Part shown: piece by piece, positions 8,079-16,900 of the stretch | Layout of the letters: every line of letters begins with the position of its first letter | How positions within the stretch are numbered: the stretch's first letter is position 1 | NCBI GenBank assembly: GCA_964413535.1 | Contig: CAYPTB010000004.1 | Span: forward strand, 62,001 to 126,000 | DNA from: CAYPTB01 sp964413535 | Lineage (GTDB): Bacteria; Planctomycetota; UBA1135; GCA-002686595 | Direction of reading: 5' to 3' | DNA: 64,000 nucleotides | Notes under the pieces: model-generated | Databases searched by the model: none | What the model saw: only the letters and a program-made list of their open reading frames with translations | Told to the model about the DNA's origin: nothing | Program-made: the position numbers and the translations under genes

Positions 8079-9098
8079 GTGAAGATCGGCATCACCTACG
8101 ACCTGCGCGCCGACTACCTCGCCGCCGGCTACGACGCGGAGGAGACGGCCGAGTACGACAGCCTCGAGACGATCGAGTCGGTCGAGTCGGCGCTCCACGA
8201 GCTCGGCCACCGTCCCGACCGGATCGGGCACGCGCGCGCGCTGGTCGGGCGTCTCGCGCACGGGGATCGCTGGGACCTCGTGTTCAACTTCGCCGAGGGC
8301 CTGAACGGGATCGGGCGCGAGGCCCAGGTGCCGGCCATCCTCGACGTCTACGGCATCCCGTACACCTTCTCGGATCCCGTGACGCTCGCGCTCACGCTCC
8401 ACAAGGGGCTGACGAAGAACGTCCTGCGCGACCGCGGCATCGCCACGGCTCCCTTCCGGGTGGCGGCCGGTCCCGAGGACCTCGCCGACCTCGCGCTCAC
8501 CTATCCGCTGTTCGTGAAGCCGGTCGCGGAGGGCACGAGCAAGGGCATCGATCCCAGCTCGCGCGTCGCCGACGCGGCGGCGCTGCTCGCGCGCGCGACC
8601 TATCTCTGGGAGCGCTACGCGCAGCCGGTGCTGGTGGAGGAGTACCTCCCGGGTCGCGAGTTCACGGTGGGCATCGTCGGCACCGGCCGCTCGGCGCGCG
8701 TGCTCGGCACGCTCGAGGTGATCCTGCTCGCAGGCGCCGAGCCGGGCGTCTACTCGTACGTGAACAAGGAGCGCTGCGAGGAGCTCGTCGAGTACCGGCT
8801 CGGCAGCGGGCCGCTGGTGCGCGAGGCGGAGGAGCTCGCCCTCTGCGCCTGGCGCGCACTCGATTGCCGCGACGCCGGTCGCGTCGACGTGCGCGCCGAC
8901 GCGGACGACCGGCCGCAGGTGATCGAGCTGAACCCGCTCGCGGGCCTGCACCCCGAGCACTCCGACCTGCCGATCCTGTGCAACCTGCTCGGCGTCCCCT
9001 ACCTCTCGCTCGTGGCGGAGATCCTCGAGTCGGCCCGCGTGCGCGCGCAGGCGCGGCAGGCGCAGGTGGGACGCATCGGGATCCCCGCGCCGGCGTGA
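8079..9098 (+). CDS. ATP-grasp ligase 1, D-Ala-D-Ala ligase-like
   Basis: 339 residues from GTG 8079, 52 nt after kamA. The N-terminal Rossmann-like half has MKIGITYDLR and FNFAEGLNGIGREAQVPAILD, the latter matching the substrate-loop region of D-alanine--D-alanine ligases. The ATP-grasp half has FVKPVAEGTSKGI (ATP-binding loop, about 147-159), VLVEEYLPGREFTVGIVG and the metal-binding QVIELNPLAGLHPEHSDLP near the C-terminus. The fold makes an amide or peptide bond through an acyl-phosphate. Given KamA and a second ligase next to it, a dipeptide containing a beta-amino acid is a more attractive product than cell-wall D-Ala-D-Ala. That is inference; no experimental equivalent is known to me. 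Confidence 0.8.
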   Translation: MKIGITYDLRADYLAAGYDAEETAEYDSLETIESVESALHELGHRPDRIGHARALVGRLAHGDRWDLVFNFAEGLNGIGREAQVPAILDVYGIPYTFSDPVTLALTLHKGLTKNVLRDRGIATAPFRVAAGPEDLADLALTYPLFVKPVAEGTSKGIDPSSRVADAAALLARATYLWERYAQPVLVEEYLPGREFTVGIVGTGRSARVLGTLEVILLAGAEPGVYSYVNKERCEELVEYRLGSGPLVREAEELALCAWRALDCRDAGRVDVRADADDRPQVIELNPLAGLHPEHSDLPILCNLLGVPYLSLVAEILESARVRAQARQAQVGRIGIPAPA

Positions 9099-10060
9099 AG
9101 CGCGCCGTCGTGCTCCACAACGCCGTCGCCGCGGACGCGCCGCCCGACGAGCGGGACGTCCTCGCGCAGGTGGAGGCGGTGACGCGCGCGCTCGAAGAGC
9201 AGGGCTACGCCGTCGTCCCGCTCGCAGTCGACCTCGACCTCGCCGCGCTCGATCGGGAGCTCGCCCGGACGCGCCCCGCGGTCGTGTTCAACCTGGTGGA
9301 GTCGCTGGGCGGATCGGAACGCCTCATGGGGGCTGTGCCGGCCCTGCTCGAGAGCGCGGGCCGCCCCTTCACCGGCGCCGGCGCCGAGTGCCTGGCCCTG
9401 TGCGGGAACAAGGTCGTGGCGAAGCGCTGGCTCGTGGCCGCCGGCCTCCCGACGCCGCGCTGGAGGGAGGATCCGGGCGCGACCGACGGCTTCGCACCGG
9501 GGTCGCGCGTGATCGTCAAGTCGCGCTGGGACCACGGCTCGCTCGGGCTCGAGGCCGAGCGCGTCGGCGCGCCGGGCGCAGGCCTGCACCGGGCCGACGG
9601 CGATCTCTTCGCCGAGGAGTTCGTCGACGGGCGCGAGTTCAACCTCTCCGTGCTCGGCGGCCGCGCGGGCCCGAGCGTCCTGCCGCCGGCCGAGATCCGC
9701 TTCGAGGACTTCGGAGAGCGCCCGCGCATCGTCGGCTGGCGAGCGAAGTGGGATCCCGATTCCTTCGAGCACGCCCACACGCCGCGCACGTTCGAGCTCG
9801 CGCGTGCCGACGGGGCACTCGTGAGCGAGCTCGTCCGCATCGCGCGCGCCTGCTGGAGCGAGTTCGGGCTCTCCGGCTACGCGCGCGTCGACTTCCGCGT
9901 GGACGAGCGCGGCCGCCCGTTCGTGCTGGAGGTGAATCCCAACCCCTGCCTGTCGGACGACGCCGGCTTCCAGGCGGCGGCGCGCACCGCCGGTCTCGGC
10001 TTCCGGGACGTCGTCGCGCGCATCCTCGAGGACGCCTTCGCGCGTCCGGGAGTACCGTGA
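9095..10060 (+). CDS. ATP-grasp ligase 2, D-Ala-D-Ala ligase-like
   Basis: 321 residues starting at GTG 9095, which overlaps the previous stop as GTGA, so translation is probably coupled. It contains FNLVESLGGSERLMGAVPALLESAG (substrate-side loop), NKVVAKRWLVAAGLPTP, an ATP-binding VIVKSRWDHGSLGLE segment, FAEEFVDGREFNLSVLG and the metal-binding end RPFVLEVNPNPCLSDDAGF. It is a diverged paralogue of the upstream ligase, so the operon encodes two related but distinct amide-bond-forming enzymes. The His in KSRWDHGSLG sits where many relatives have a Gly-rich loop. Substrate unknown. Confidence 0.8.
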   Translation: MKRAVVLHNAVAADAPPDERDVLAQVEAVTRALEEQGYAVVPLAVDLDLAALDRELARTRPAVVFNLVESLGGSERLMGAVPALLESAGRPFTGAGAECLALCGNKVVAKRWLVAAGLPTPRWREDPGATDGFAPGSRVIVKSRWDHGSLGLEAERVGAPGAGLHRADGDLFAEEFVDGREFNLSVLGGRAGPSVLPPAEIRFEDFGERPRIVGWRAKWDPDSFEHAHTPRTFELARADGALVSELVRIARACWSEFGLSGYARVDFRVDERGRPFVLEVNPNPCLSDDAGFQAAARTAGLGFRDVVARILEDAFARPGVP

Positions 10061-10590
10061 GCGCGGCGACGACGATCCGCGCGGCGCTGCGAGCGTCGGA
10101 CGGGGACGCCGTGCGCGCGCTCGTGCGAAGCTCGGGCTTCTTCACGGACGAGGAGACGGCCGTCGCGGTCGAGCTCGTGGACGCGGCGCTCGCGCACGGC
10201 GAGGCGAGCGGCTACCTGTTTTGCTTCGCCGAGCGCGGGGAGGCGGTCGTGGGCTACGCGTGCTTTGGACCGATCGCCGGGACCGACGGGCGCTGGGACC
10301 TCTACTGGATCGTCGTCGACGCCGCCCTGCGCGGAGCGGGCATCGGCAGGCTCCTGCTCGCGCATGCGGAGGACGACGTCCGCCGGCGCGGCGGGCGGCG
10401 CATCTACGTCGACACGAGCTCGCGCGAGCAGTACGCGCCGACGCGCGCCTTCTACACAGCCGCCGGCTATCGGGTCGAGGCGCTGCTCGCGGACTTCTAC
10501 CGCGCGGGCGACGGGAAGAGCGTGTTCCTCAAGGTGCTCACCCCGGACCCGAAGTCGCGCGCGTACGCGTCCGGAGAGCGGCGGCCCTGA
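10057..10590 (+). CDS. GNAT-family N-acetyltransferase
   Basis: 177 residues from GTG 10057, again overlapping the previous stop as GTGA. The acetyl-CoA-binding motif A is VVDAALRGAGIGRLLLAHAE (R-G-x-G-I-G), with the preceding strand WDLYWIVV and a motif B region ending ARAFYTAAGYRVEALLADFY. Some KamA systems (AblA/AblB) acetylate beta-lysine to the osmolyte N-epsilon-acetyl-beta-lysine, so acetylation of the operon's product is plausible. The two ligases between the mutase and the acetyltransferase show this is not the simple AblA/AblB pathway. Confidence 0.85.
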   Translation: MSAATTIRAALRASDGDAVRALVRSSGFFTDEETAVAVELVDAALAHGEASGYLFCFAERGEAVVGYACFGPIAGTDGRWDLYWIVVDAALRGAGIGRLLLAHAEDDVRRRGGRRIYVDTSSREQYAPTRAFYTAAGYRVEALLADFYRAGDGKSVFLKVLTPDPKSRAYASGERRP

Positions 10591-10655
10591 GCGTTGCCGC
10601 GCGCGGCTCGAGCCGCGCGCGAAGCGACGGAGCGGGGTCGGCTATCCTCACGTCC

Positions 10656-11819
10656 GTGGCGGCGCGCTTCGTCTTCTTCGCGACCTGTGCTCCGGGTCTC
10701 GAGCCCGTGTTGCACGCCGAGGTGCGCGCCCTGCGGCTCGCGCACGTGGAGCGTCAGGTGGGCGGCGTGTACTTCGAGGGCAGGATCGAGGACGCCTGGC
10801 GCGCGAACCTCGAGCTGCGCACGGCCGTGCGCGTGTTCCTGCGCGTGGCGCGCTTCCGCGCGGCCGACGCGGACGAGCTGTACCGCGGCGCGGCGGGCGT
10901 CGAGTGGCGGCGCTTCCTGCGCCCCGAGGGCACGCTGTTCGTCGACGCCCAGTCGCGCGAGTCCGCGCTGTTCCACACGCACTTCGTGCAGCAGCGCGTC
11001 AAGGACGCCGTCGTGGACCAGTTGCGCACGAGCGCGGGCGTGCGCCCGTGGGTCGACGCGGACGACGCGGACGCGCGCCTGCACGTGCACCTCTTCCGCG
11101 ACCGAGCGACGCTCTCGGTCGACACCTCCGGCGGCTCGCTGCACAAGCGCGGGTGGCGGCGCTTCCAAGGGCGCGCGCCGCTGGCGGAGACGCTGGCGGC
11201 CGCGGTCGTGTCGATGTCGGGCTGGGACCGGCGTTCGCCGCTCGTCGATCCGTTCTGCGGCTCCGGGACGATCGCCATCGAAGCCGCCGCGATCGCCGCG
11301 CGCGTGCCGCCCGGACGCTGGCGTTCGTTCGGCTTCGAGCGCTGGCCGGGACACGACGCGGCGTCCTTCGCAAGCCTCTGCAACGCTCTGAACGCGCGCG
11401 AGGAATGGCCGCCCAAACTCACGATCCTGGCCTCCGATTCGGATCCGGACCAGGTGCGGGGCGCGCTCGAGAACGCCGCCTCGGCGGGCTTCGCCGAGCG
11501 CCTGCGCATCGAGTGCGCGGACGCGCGCGAGCTCGCGCCGCGGCGCGGCTGGAACGCGTGGATCGTGTCGAACCCGCCCTACGGCGTGCGCATGGGGGAG
11601 GGAGCGGAGCTCGAGCCTCTCTATCGCGCCTTCGGTGAGCGCTTGCGCGCGTCTTGCGCAGGCTTCCACGTGGCCCTCCTCTTGGGCGACCCCCGGCACG
11701 CGCGCGCCCTGGCACTCACCGGCGCCGAGCCCACGCGACTCGCGAACGGAGCGCTCGAGTGCGAGCTCGTGCGGGCGCGCGTGCCGGACGCGGCGCCCGC
11801 CGCGCAGGGCGGCGGCTGA
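10656..11819 (+). CDS. THUMP-domain class I SAM RNA methyltransferase (RlmL/TrmN-like)
   Basis: 387 residues from GTG 10656. The N-terminal FFATCAPGLEPVLHAEVRAL and VYFEGRIEDAWRANLELRTAVRVFLRVARF are the ferredoxin-like/THUMP start of the YcbY/RlmL family. The catalytic half has motif I DPFCGSGTIAIEAAAIAA (about 203-220) and motif IV SNPPYGVRMGEG (about 305-316), the N-P-P-Y of N2-guanine methyltransferases. The length matches the short single-domain members that modify 23S rRNA or tRNA, not the fused E. coli RlmKL. It follows the GNAT gene after 65 nt and may be read with it. Confidence 0.85.
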   Translation: MAARFVFFATCAPGLEPVLHAEVRALRLAHVERQVGGVYFEGRIEDAWRANLELRTAVRVFLRVARFRAADADELYRGAAGVEWRRFLRPEGTLFVDAQSRESALFHTHFVQQRVKDAVVDQLRTSAGVRPWVDADDADARLHVHLFRDRATLSVDTSGGSLHKRGWRRFQGRAPLAETLAAAVVSMSGWDRRSPLVDPFCGSGTIAIEAAAIAARVPPGRWRSFGFERWPGHDAASFASLCNALNAREEWPPKLTILASDSDPDQVRGALENAASAGFAERLRIECADARELAPRRGWNAWIVSNPPYGVRMGEGAELEPLYRAFGERLRASCAGFHVALLLGDPRHARALALTGAEPTRLANGALECELVRARVPDAAPAAQGGG

Positions 11820-11846
11820 GCGCTCGTTTTGGCGAAGGGGGGGAGC

Positions 11847-13187
11847 TCAGGCGATGACGAAGCCGAGCACCACGCCCAGGGCCGCGGCGGGCAGCATCAC
11901 GGCGGCGACGACGGCTCCGACGCGCCGGCCGCCGAGGACCGCGGCGAGCACCACCTTGACGAGCGTGTTCGACACCGAGGCGAGCATCACGGCGTTCACG
12001 GCCACGCCCGACTCGAGCCCTTCCTGCTGCATGCGCGCCACGCTGATCGTGATCGCGTCGACGTCCGCCAGACCCGCGAGAGCGGCGGAGACGAACAGGC
12101 CGCTCTCTCCGAAGCGATCCCACGCGAAGGCGGACGCCAGGCGGACGGCCGCGAACACCAGTCCGAGCCGCAGCGCACCCAGCAGCCGAAAGGGGTTGTG
12201 CAGCCCCTTCGTCTCCTCGCCGTCGGCGGGCTCCGACGCCTTGGCCCTGCGCCAGACCACGAGGCACCCGGCGCCGCCCGCGAGCAACATCCCACCGAGG
12301 GGCAGCGCCGCGGGGAGCACGAGCGGCGGCTGGATGACGGCGATCTCCACCAGCACGCGCGCGAACATGATCGTCGCCGCCAGGGCGATGGCGAGCGCAC
12401 ACGGCAGGGCGAGCTCGCGGTGCTCGCGGCCCTTCGCGGCGAAGGTGAGCGTCACCGCCGTCGAGGAGACGAGTCCGCCGGCGAGCGCGGTGATCACGAT
12501 GCCGCGACGGGCTCCGAAGCGGCGCACGGCGAAGTAGCCGACGAAGCTGATCCCGGCGATGATCACGACCACCAGACCGATGCGGAACGGGTTGAGCGTG
12601 TCGTAGGGACCGAAGGGACGGTCGGGCAGGAGCGGCAGCGCGACGAGGGCGGCGAGGGCGAAGCGCACGGTCGCGAGCAGGTCCTCGTGCGAGAGCGTCG
12701 CGGCGAACTCGTGGATCGTCGCCTTCAGGGCGAGCAGCGCCATCACGATGGTCCCGAGACCCGCGGCGAGGAGCAGGCGCTGCGCAAAGGGCAGTCCGAG
12801 CCCCCCGACGAAGGGCAACGCTCCGATGGCGAAGACGAGCAGCGCCGCGAACTCGCTCGTCAGGCCCGAGCGATCCGAGCCGGGATCGTTGCGATCGCCC
12901 GCGTAGCCGACCGCGATCAGCAGCGTGGCCGCGCCGAAGCCGACGAGCAGCACGATCACGCCCTGCGCGTGGGCGAGCAGGGAGGAGAGCGCTCCGAGGA
13001 GCGCGACGAGCGGGAAGGTGCGCGCGCCGCCGATACCGGACTTGCGCTCCTCGCGCCCGCGCCGCTCGCGTTCGAGACCCACGAGCCCGCCCACGGCGAG
13101 GGCCAGGGCGAGGCCGAGCGCGATCTCCTGCGGCCCGAACGACTCGAGCGCGCCTGCGGTCGGGGTCGGCTCTTGCACGCCCGCCAT
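11847..13187 (-). CDS. MgtC/SapB-type membrane protein with DUF4010 domain
   Basis: 446 residues, about 11-12 hydrophobic segments. The N-terminal ~150 residues match the MgtC/SapB fold start: ALALAVGGLVGLERERRGR followed by GARTFPLVALLGALSSLLA, an R-T-F/H-x-L-V-x-L-x-G signature. The rest is a second membrane domain of the DUF4010 type (TLNPFRIGLVVVIIAGISFVGYFAVRRFGARRG, ALAGLADVDAITISVARM). These fusions are conserved inner-membrane proteins with no established transport substrate. It is convergent with the methyltransferase gene and divergent from the small coiled-coil gene. Confidence 0.85.
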   Translation of the reverse strand: MAGVQEPTPTAGALESFGPQEIALGLALALAVGGLVGLERERRGREERKSGIGGARTFPLVALLGALSSLLAHAQGVIVLLVGFGAATLLIAVGYAGDRNDPGSDRSGLTSEFAALLVFAIGALPFVGGLGLPFAQRLLLAAGLGTIVMALLALKATIHEFAATLSHEDLLATVRFALAALVALPLLPDRPFGPYDTLNPFRIGLVVVIIAGISFVGYFAVRRFGARRGIVITALAGGLVSSTAVTLTFAAKGREHRELALPCALAIALAATIMFARVLVEIAVIQPPLVLPAALPLGGMLLAGGAGCLVVWRRAKASEPADGEETKGLHNPFRLLGALRLGLVFAAVRLASAFAWDRFGESGLFVSAALAGLADVDAITISVARMQQEGLESGVAVNAVMLASVSNTLVKVVLAAVLGGRRVGAVVAAVMLPAAALGVVLGFVIA

Positions 13188-13291
13188 CCTACGGCGCGCC
13201 GAACGCCCGAACGCGGAGGGACGCTCCCTACGCAGTTCTACCGATGGTGTCGCGCGCCGTTCGCCGCGACGATGGGAAGCGGAGGCCCACC

Positions 13292-13603
13292 ATGAAGGAC
13301 ACGATCCAGGACGACCTGCGCGCGGAGCTCGATCGCATGCGCGGACGACTCGACCACCTGCGGGTGCAGGCGAATCTCGGCAAGAAGGAGCTCGCGGACA
13401 AGCTGCGCGAGTTCGGCGACGAGCTCGAGCCGAACCGGCGCCGGGCGATGGAGCGCATCGCGTCGCTCGCCAAGTCGACCGCGCGCGAGACCGAGGCCTT
13501 GGCGAAGGGCCTGCAGGCCGGCTGGGAAGAGCTCTGGCACACCTACCGCGAGCTCTCGCGCGAGGCGCAGGACGAGAAGCGCGCCGACTCGCGCAGGAAG
13601 TGA
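13292..13603 (+). CDS. Small helical/coiled-coil protein of unknown function
   Basis: 103 residues from ATG 13292, with a strong Shine-Dalgarno GGAGG at 13281-13285. Almost entirely charged heptad-like helix (LRAELDRMRGRLDHLRVQANLGKKELADKLREFGDELE and onward), no membrane segment, no cysteines. I do not recognise a family; it could be a histone-like, PHA-granule-like or scaffold protein. The frame opens earlier, but the ribosome-binding site decides this start. Confidence 0.75.
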   Translation: MKDTIQDDLRAELDRMRGRLDHLRVQANLGKKELADKLREFGDELEPNRRRAMERIASLAKSTARETEALAKGLQAGWEELWHTYRELSREAQDEKRADSRRK

Positions 13604-13619
13604 AGGGCGGCGCGCGCCG

Positions 13620-15308
13620 TCACGACCGCGTCTGCAGCACGGCGCACAGCTCCGTGTAGGTGCGCGCGCGGAGCAGGAGCTCGCGCGTGACCGGATGCTG
13701 CAGCGCGTCGCCGATCCCCGACAGGATCTCGAGCTGCGCGCCCGTCGCCTCGTCGGGCGTGAGCACCAGGACGACGATGCGCGCCGGAAGCCCGTCGAGT
13801 GCGTCGAAGTCGACCCCCGCGTCCGAGAGACCGAGCGCCAGGCGCGGCCCGGCGAGCTTCGGGATGCGGGCGTGCGGAACGGCGATCCCCTCGCCGAGAC
13901 CCGTGGGTCCGGTCTGCTCGCGCGCCCAGACGCGCTCGACCCAGCTCTGCGCGTCGTCGCCCACGTCGGTGACGAGCGTCGCCGCGAGCTCGGCGATGAC
14001 GCCGCGGCGGTCGCGCGCGCGGAGCTCGCGGACGAACGCGCGCGGGGTCAGGTAGTCGACGAGCTCGCGCGTCCGCGTGCGCCGGGTGAGGCGCTGGAGG
14101 ATCGGTCCGCTCATGAGGCTCGTGGCGAGCGCCATGACCACCAGCGCCACGAACAGCGGCGCGCCGATCAGCCCGACTTGGAGGGCGATCGAGCCGAGGA
14201 CGATCTCCATCGAGCCGCGCGCGTTCATGGCGCAGCCGATCGCCCACGCCTCGCGAACGTCGACTCCGCTCCAGCGCGCCGCGATGCCGCACCCCGCGAT
14301 CTTGCCCAGGCAGGCGACGGCCAGCACCGCACCGCACAGTACGAGATCGAAGTTCGCGGCGAAGTCGATGGCCAGGCCGATGCTCCCGAAGAACAGGGGC
14401 GCGAAGAAGTGCGACACGAAGTCCTGGATCGTCGCGCGCGTGCGCTCCCGCAGGTGCGCCGAATCGCCGAGCGCGACGCCCGCGAGGAACGCGCCGAACA
14501 TCGCGTGCACGCCCGAGAACGAGGTGAAGGCCGCCGAGAACAACCCGAGCGAGAGGGCGAACGCGAGCACGCCGCCGGGCCAGGCGGAATAGGCCAGCAC
14601 GAAGGGCAGGCTCTTGTGGATCAGCCAGCGGACGACGGTCAGCATCGCCGCCGTGAACGCGAGCGTGAGGCCGAGCTTCCACGGCAGCGTGAGCGTTCCC
14701 ACGTCGCCGCCCGCGCTCGCCAGGACGACCGCGAAGAGGAGCCACCCGACGAGGTCGTTCAGCACCGCCGCGCCGATCACCACCACGCCCAGGTCGGTGC
14801 GGTAGAGGTGCAGGTCCATCAACGTCTTCGCGATGACCGGCAGGGCGGAGATCGAGAGCGCGATCGCGAAGAACAGGGCGAACACCTCCGGCTCGACGCT
14901 CGCTCCCATGCCCAGGCGCTCGGGCGCGAAGCGGCCGAAGGCGTACCCCAGCGCGAACGGCGCCACGATCCCGCCCGACGCCACGGCCAGCGTCGTCCGT
15001 CCGCGGCGCAGGATCGCCGACAGATCGACCTCCATCCCCGCGGCCAGGAGGAAGAGCGTGACGGCGAGCACCTTCAGGGCCTCGAGCGCCACGGCCACCG
15101 GACCCTCCAAAGGGAACAGGTAGATCGAGCTCTCCGGGGCGAGCCGGCCCAGCACCGTCGGTCCGAGCACGATCCCCGCCGCGATCTCGCCCAGCACCGC
15201 CGGTTGGCCGAAGCGCCGGACGAACTCCCCGCCGAGCCGCGCCGCGGCGAGCAGGATCCCCAGGGCGAGGAAGAGCCTCAGGACGTCATCCGGCGCGAAG
15301 CTCTCCAT
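13620..15308 (-). CDS. CPA2 monovalent cation:proton antiporter fused to a PTS EIIA-like domain
   Basis: 562 residues. Residues ~1-400 form a Kef/NapA-type antiporter with about 12 membrane helices, including GQPAVLGEIAAGIVLGPTVLG, LFLLAAGMEVDLSAILRRG and a conserved AVLNDLVGWLLFAVVLA helix carrying the N-D pair of the ion site. Residues ~410-562 are cytoplasmic and match the fructose-type EIIA fold, with GEGIAVPHARIPKL carrying the His that is phosphorylated in true EIIA proteins. The fusion suggests that antiport is tied to phosphorylation state or to metabolite sensing. No TrkA-N domain is present. It is convergent with the coiled-coil gene (16-nt gap). Confidence 0.85.
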   Translation of the reverse strand: MESFAPDDVLRLFLALGILLAAARLGGEFVRRFGQPAVLGEIAAGIVLGPTVLGRLAPESSIYLFPLEGPVAVALEALKVLAVTLFLLAAGMEVDLSAILRRGRTTLAVASGGIVAPFALGYAFGRFAPERLGMGASVEPEVFALFFAIALSISALPVIAKTLMDLHLYRTDLGVVVIGAAVLNDLVGWLLFAVVLASAGGDVGTLTLPWKLGLTLAFTAAMLTVVRWLIHKSLPFVLAYSAWPGGVLAFALSLGLFSAAFTSFSGVHAMFGAFLAGVALGDSAHLRERTRATIQDFVSHFFAPLFFGSIGLAIDFAANFDLVLCGAVLAVACLGKIAGCGIAARWSGVDVREAWAIGCAMNARGSMEIVLGSIALQVGLIGAPLFVALVVMALATSLMSGPILQRLTRRTRTRELVDYLTPRAFVRELRARDRRGVIAELAATLVTDVGDDAQSWVERVWAREQTGPTGLGEGIAVPHARIPKLAGPRLALGLSDAGVDFDALDGLPARIVVLVLTPDEATGAQLEILSGIGDALQHPVTRELLLRARTYTELCAVLQTRS

Positions 15309-15544
15309 GCTCTCCGTGGGGTCCGGGTGCGGGCCAGCATACGGCGTTCGCCGAAGCGGTCCACGGCTCGGCCACGCCGCGCGTCGCTCGCACGGGCTCG
15401 GAACCCCCGGCCCGCAGAGGGGTCGGATCGACTACGCTGGGGGCCTATGCCCATCGAGGAACGAACGAGCGCGGGCGACGGCAGCCGAACGTCGCCGCGC
15501 CCGGAACGGACGTCCGAGCGAACCCCGCGCCCCGGAGTGACGAC

Positions 15545-16468
15545 GTGAAAGCGGACCCCGCGCGCCTGCGTGACGACCTGAAGCAGGACGTGCCCGAAAC
15601 CCTGACGAAGGGCGGGCGCCGGATGGATCTCGACTACGCCTACGACGTGCGCCGCCGCGCCTGGCAGCGCTCCGGCGCCGCGCGTCGTCTGTACGGGCTC
15701 CTGCAGGAGTCGGAGACCCGCGCCTCGCAGCTCCTGCACGAGTTCGTGCGCTTCCTGCCGCACTTCCGGCGCATCGCGCTGGAGGACACGCGCGGCCTGC
15801 CGGCCGCCGAGCCGCGCTGGGTGAACGGTTGGCTACCGGGCCTCGACGGCGTGACGATCTACGGCTTGCTCGCCACCGAGAACCCGCGCTGGTACGTCGA
15901 GGTCGGCTCGGGCAACTCCACCAAGTTCGCGCGCCGCGCCATCCGCGACCACGGCCTGCGGACGCAAATCCTCTCGATCGATCCACAGCCGCGCGAGGAG
16001 ATCGACGCCCTGTGCGACCGCGTCGTGCGCGAACGCCTCGAGGACGTCGACCCGGCGCAGTTCGAGCAGTTCCAGCCCGACGACCTCTTGTTCGTCGACT
16101 GCAGCCACCGCTCGTTCCAAGGCTCCGACGTGACCGTGTTCTTCACCGAGATCCTGCCCATCCTCCCGCACGGGCTGATCTACGGCATCCACGACATCTG
16201 GCTCCCGGAGGACTACCCGCTCCACTGGCGCGACCGCTTCTACAACGAGCAGTACCTGCTCGCCGCCTACCTGTTCGGCGGCGCGGACGGCGACCAGATC
16301 CTCTTGCCGAACTACTTCCTCTCCAGCTTCTCCCCCGCGATCCACATCCTGAACGAGCTCTGGCAGGATCCGAAGTTCGAGGGCATCGAAGCCGGCGGCG
16401 GCTGCTTCTGGATGCGCCGCGGCGCAGCCCGCGCCGCCAAGCACGCGCCCACCAACGGCAACGTCTAG
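15545..16468 (+). CDS. Class I SAM-dependent methyltransferase-like protein
   Basis: 307 residues from GTG 15545. Motif I is YVEVGSGNSTKFARRAI at about residues 117-133, followed by an acidic-strand SIDPQPREEIDAL and LLFVDCSHRSFQGSDVTVFFTEILPIL, a pattern typical of Methyltransf_24-like proteins. IYGIHDIWLPEDYPLHWRDRFYNEQYLLAAYLF follows, and the C-terminus is family-specific. The substrate is unknown; relatives often sit near polysaccharide genes. An in-frame ATG further on (MDLDYAYDV) is an alternative start. It is the last backbone gene before the tRNA. Confidence 0.7.
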   Translation: MKADPARLRDDLKQDVPETLTKGGRRMDLDYAYDVRRRAWQRSGAARRLYGLLQESETRASQLLHEFVRFLPHFRRIALEDTRGLPAAEPRWVNGWLPGLDGVTIYGLLATENPRWYVEVGSGNSTKFARRAIRDHGLRTQILSIDPQPREEIDALCDRVVRERLEDVDPAQFEQFQPDDLLFVDCSHRSFQGSDVTVFFTEILPILPHGLIYGIHDIWLPEDYPLHWRDRFYNEQYLLAAYLFGGADGDQILLPNYFLSSFSPAIHILNELWQDPKFEGIEAGGGCFWMRRGAARAAKHAPTNGNV

Positions 16469-16571
16469 AACCCCTCGCGCCCGCACACCCAGAGCGCCGA
16501 GCGGGCGACGAGCGCCCCTCCAGTCAGACCCTTGATCCGCCGATCAGGTACGCTAGCCTTCTCACGCACGT

Positions 16572-16647
16572 TCCCCGATAGCTCAGCTGGTAGAGCGCGC
16601 GGCTGTTAACCGCTAGGTCGTAGGTTCGAATCCTACTCGGGGAGCCA
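16572..16647 (+). tRNA. tRNA-Asn (GTT), CCA encoded
   Basis: 76-nt cloverleaf. Acceptor stem TCCCCGA/TCGGGGA, D-arm with AGCTCAGCTGGTAGAGC, anticodon loop CTGTTAA with anticodon GTT, T-arm TAGGTTCGAATCCTA, and an encoded CCA end. It sits at the junction between backbone-like genes and the accessory region, a frequent integration target. I found no second copy of its 3' end within the window. Confidence 0.97.
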
Positions 16648-16879
16648 ACCCCCGCCGGACGCTGTGAGCCACGCTCGCGACGGCGGTTGACGGGGTGGGG
16701 GAGTCGGGCTGGCCTCGGATCGGCCTTGGGCGTAACCTCCGCGGGATGCTCGCCTTGTCGCCGCGCTCTCGGCTCGCACCGTGGAGAGCGGATGCCCCAG
16801 TCCGAATCCCGGCCGTTCCGACCGACCCCAAGGCCGACGCGCTCTCGAACTCTCTGTGCTCTCGGCGAGAGGGGAGAAT

Positions 16880-16900
16880 GGTTGACGGGTTGCGTCAACC
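16880..16900. promoter_or_regulatory. Perfect inverted repeat upstream of the DUF2971 gene
   Basis: GGTTGACG-GGTTG-CGTCAACC is a perfect 8-bp inverted repeat with a 5-nt loop, 45 nt before the DUF2971 start. It could be an operator or an RNA hairpin. The remaining spacer from the tRNA end (16648) to the gene shows no coding character. Confidence 0.4.

Noticed and set aside
8079..10060. Cell-wall ddl gene assignment for the two ATP-grasp enzymes
   Set aside because: Two diverged copies locked in an operon with KamA and GNAT, away from mur genes, argue against peptidoglycan D-Ala-D-Ala synthesis.
11829..13295. 488-codon plus-strand frame opposite the MgtC/DUF4010 gene
   Set aside because: It is the hydrophilic shadow of a membrane protein gene whose own strand matches known families.
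13695..15548. 617-codon plus-strand frame opposite the antiporter
   Set aside because: Shadow frame; the minus strand carries the antiporter and EIIA motifs.
16572..16647. Search for a second copy of the tRNA-Asn 3' end as attR
   Set aside because: No matching 15-nt or longer segment was found by reading the rest of the window.
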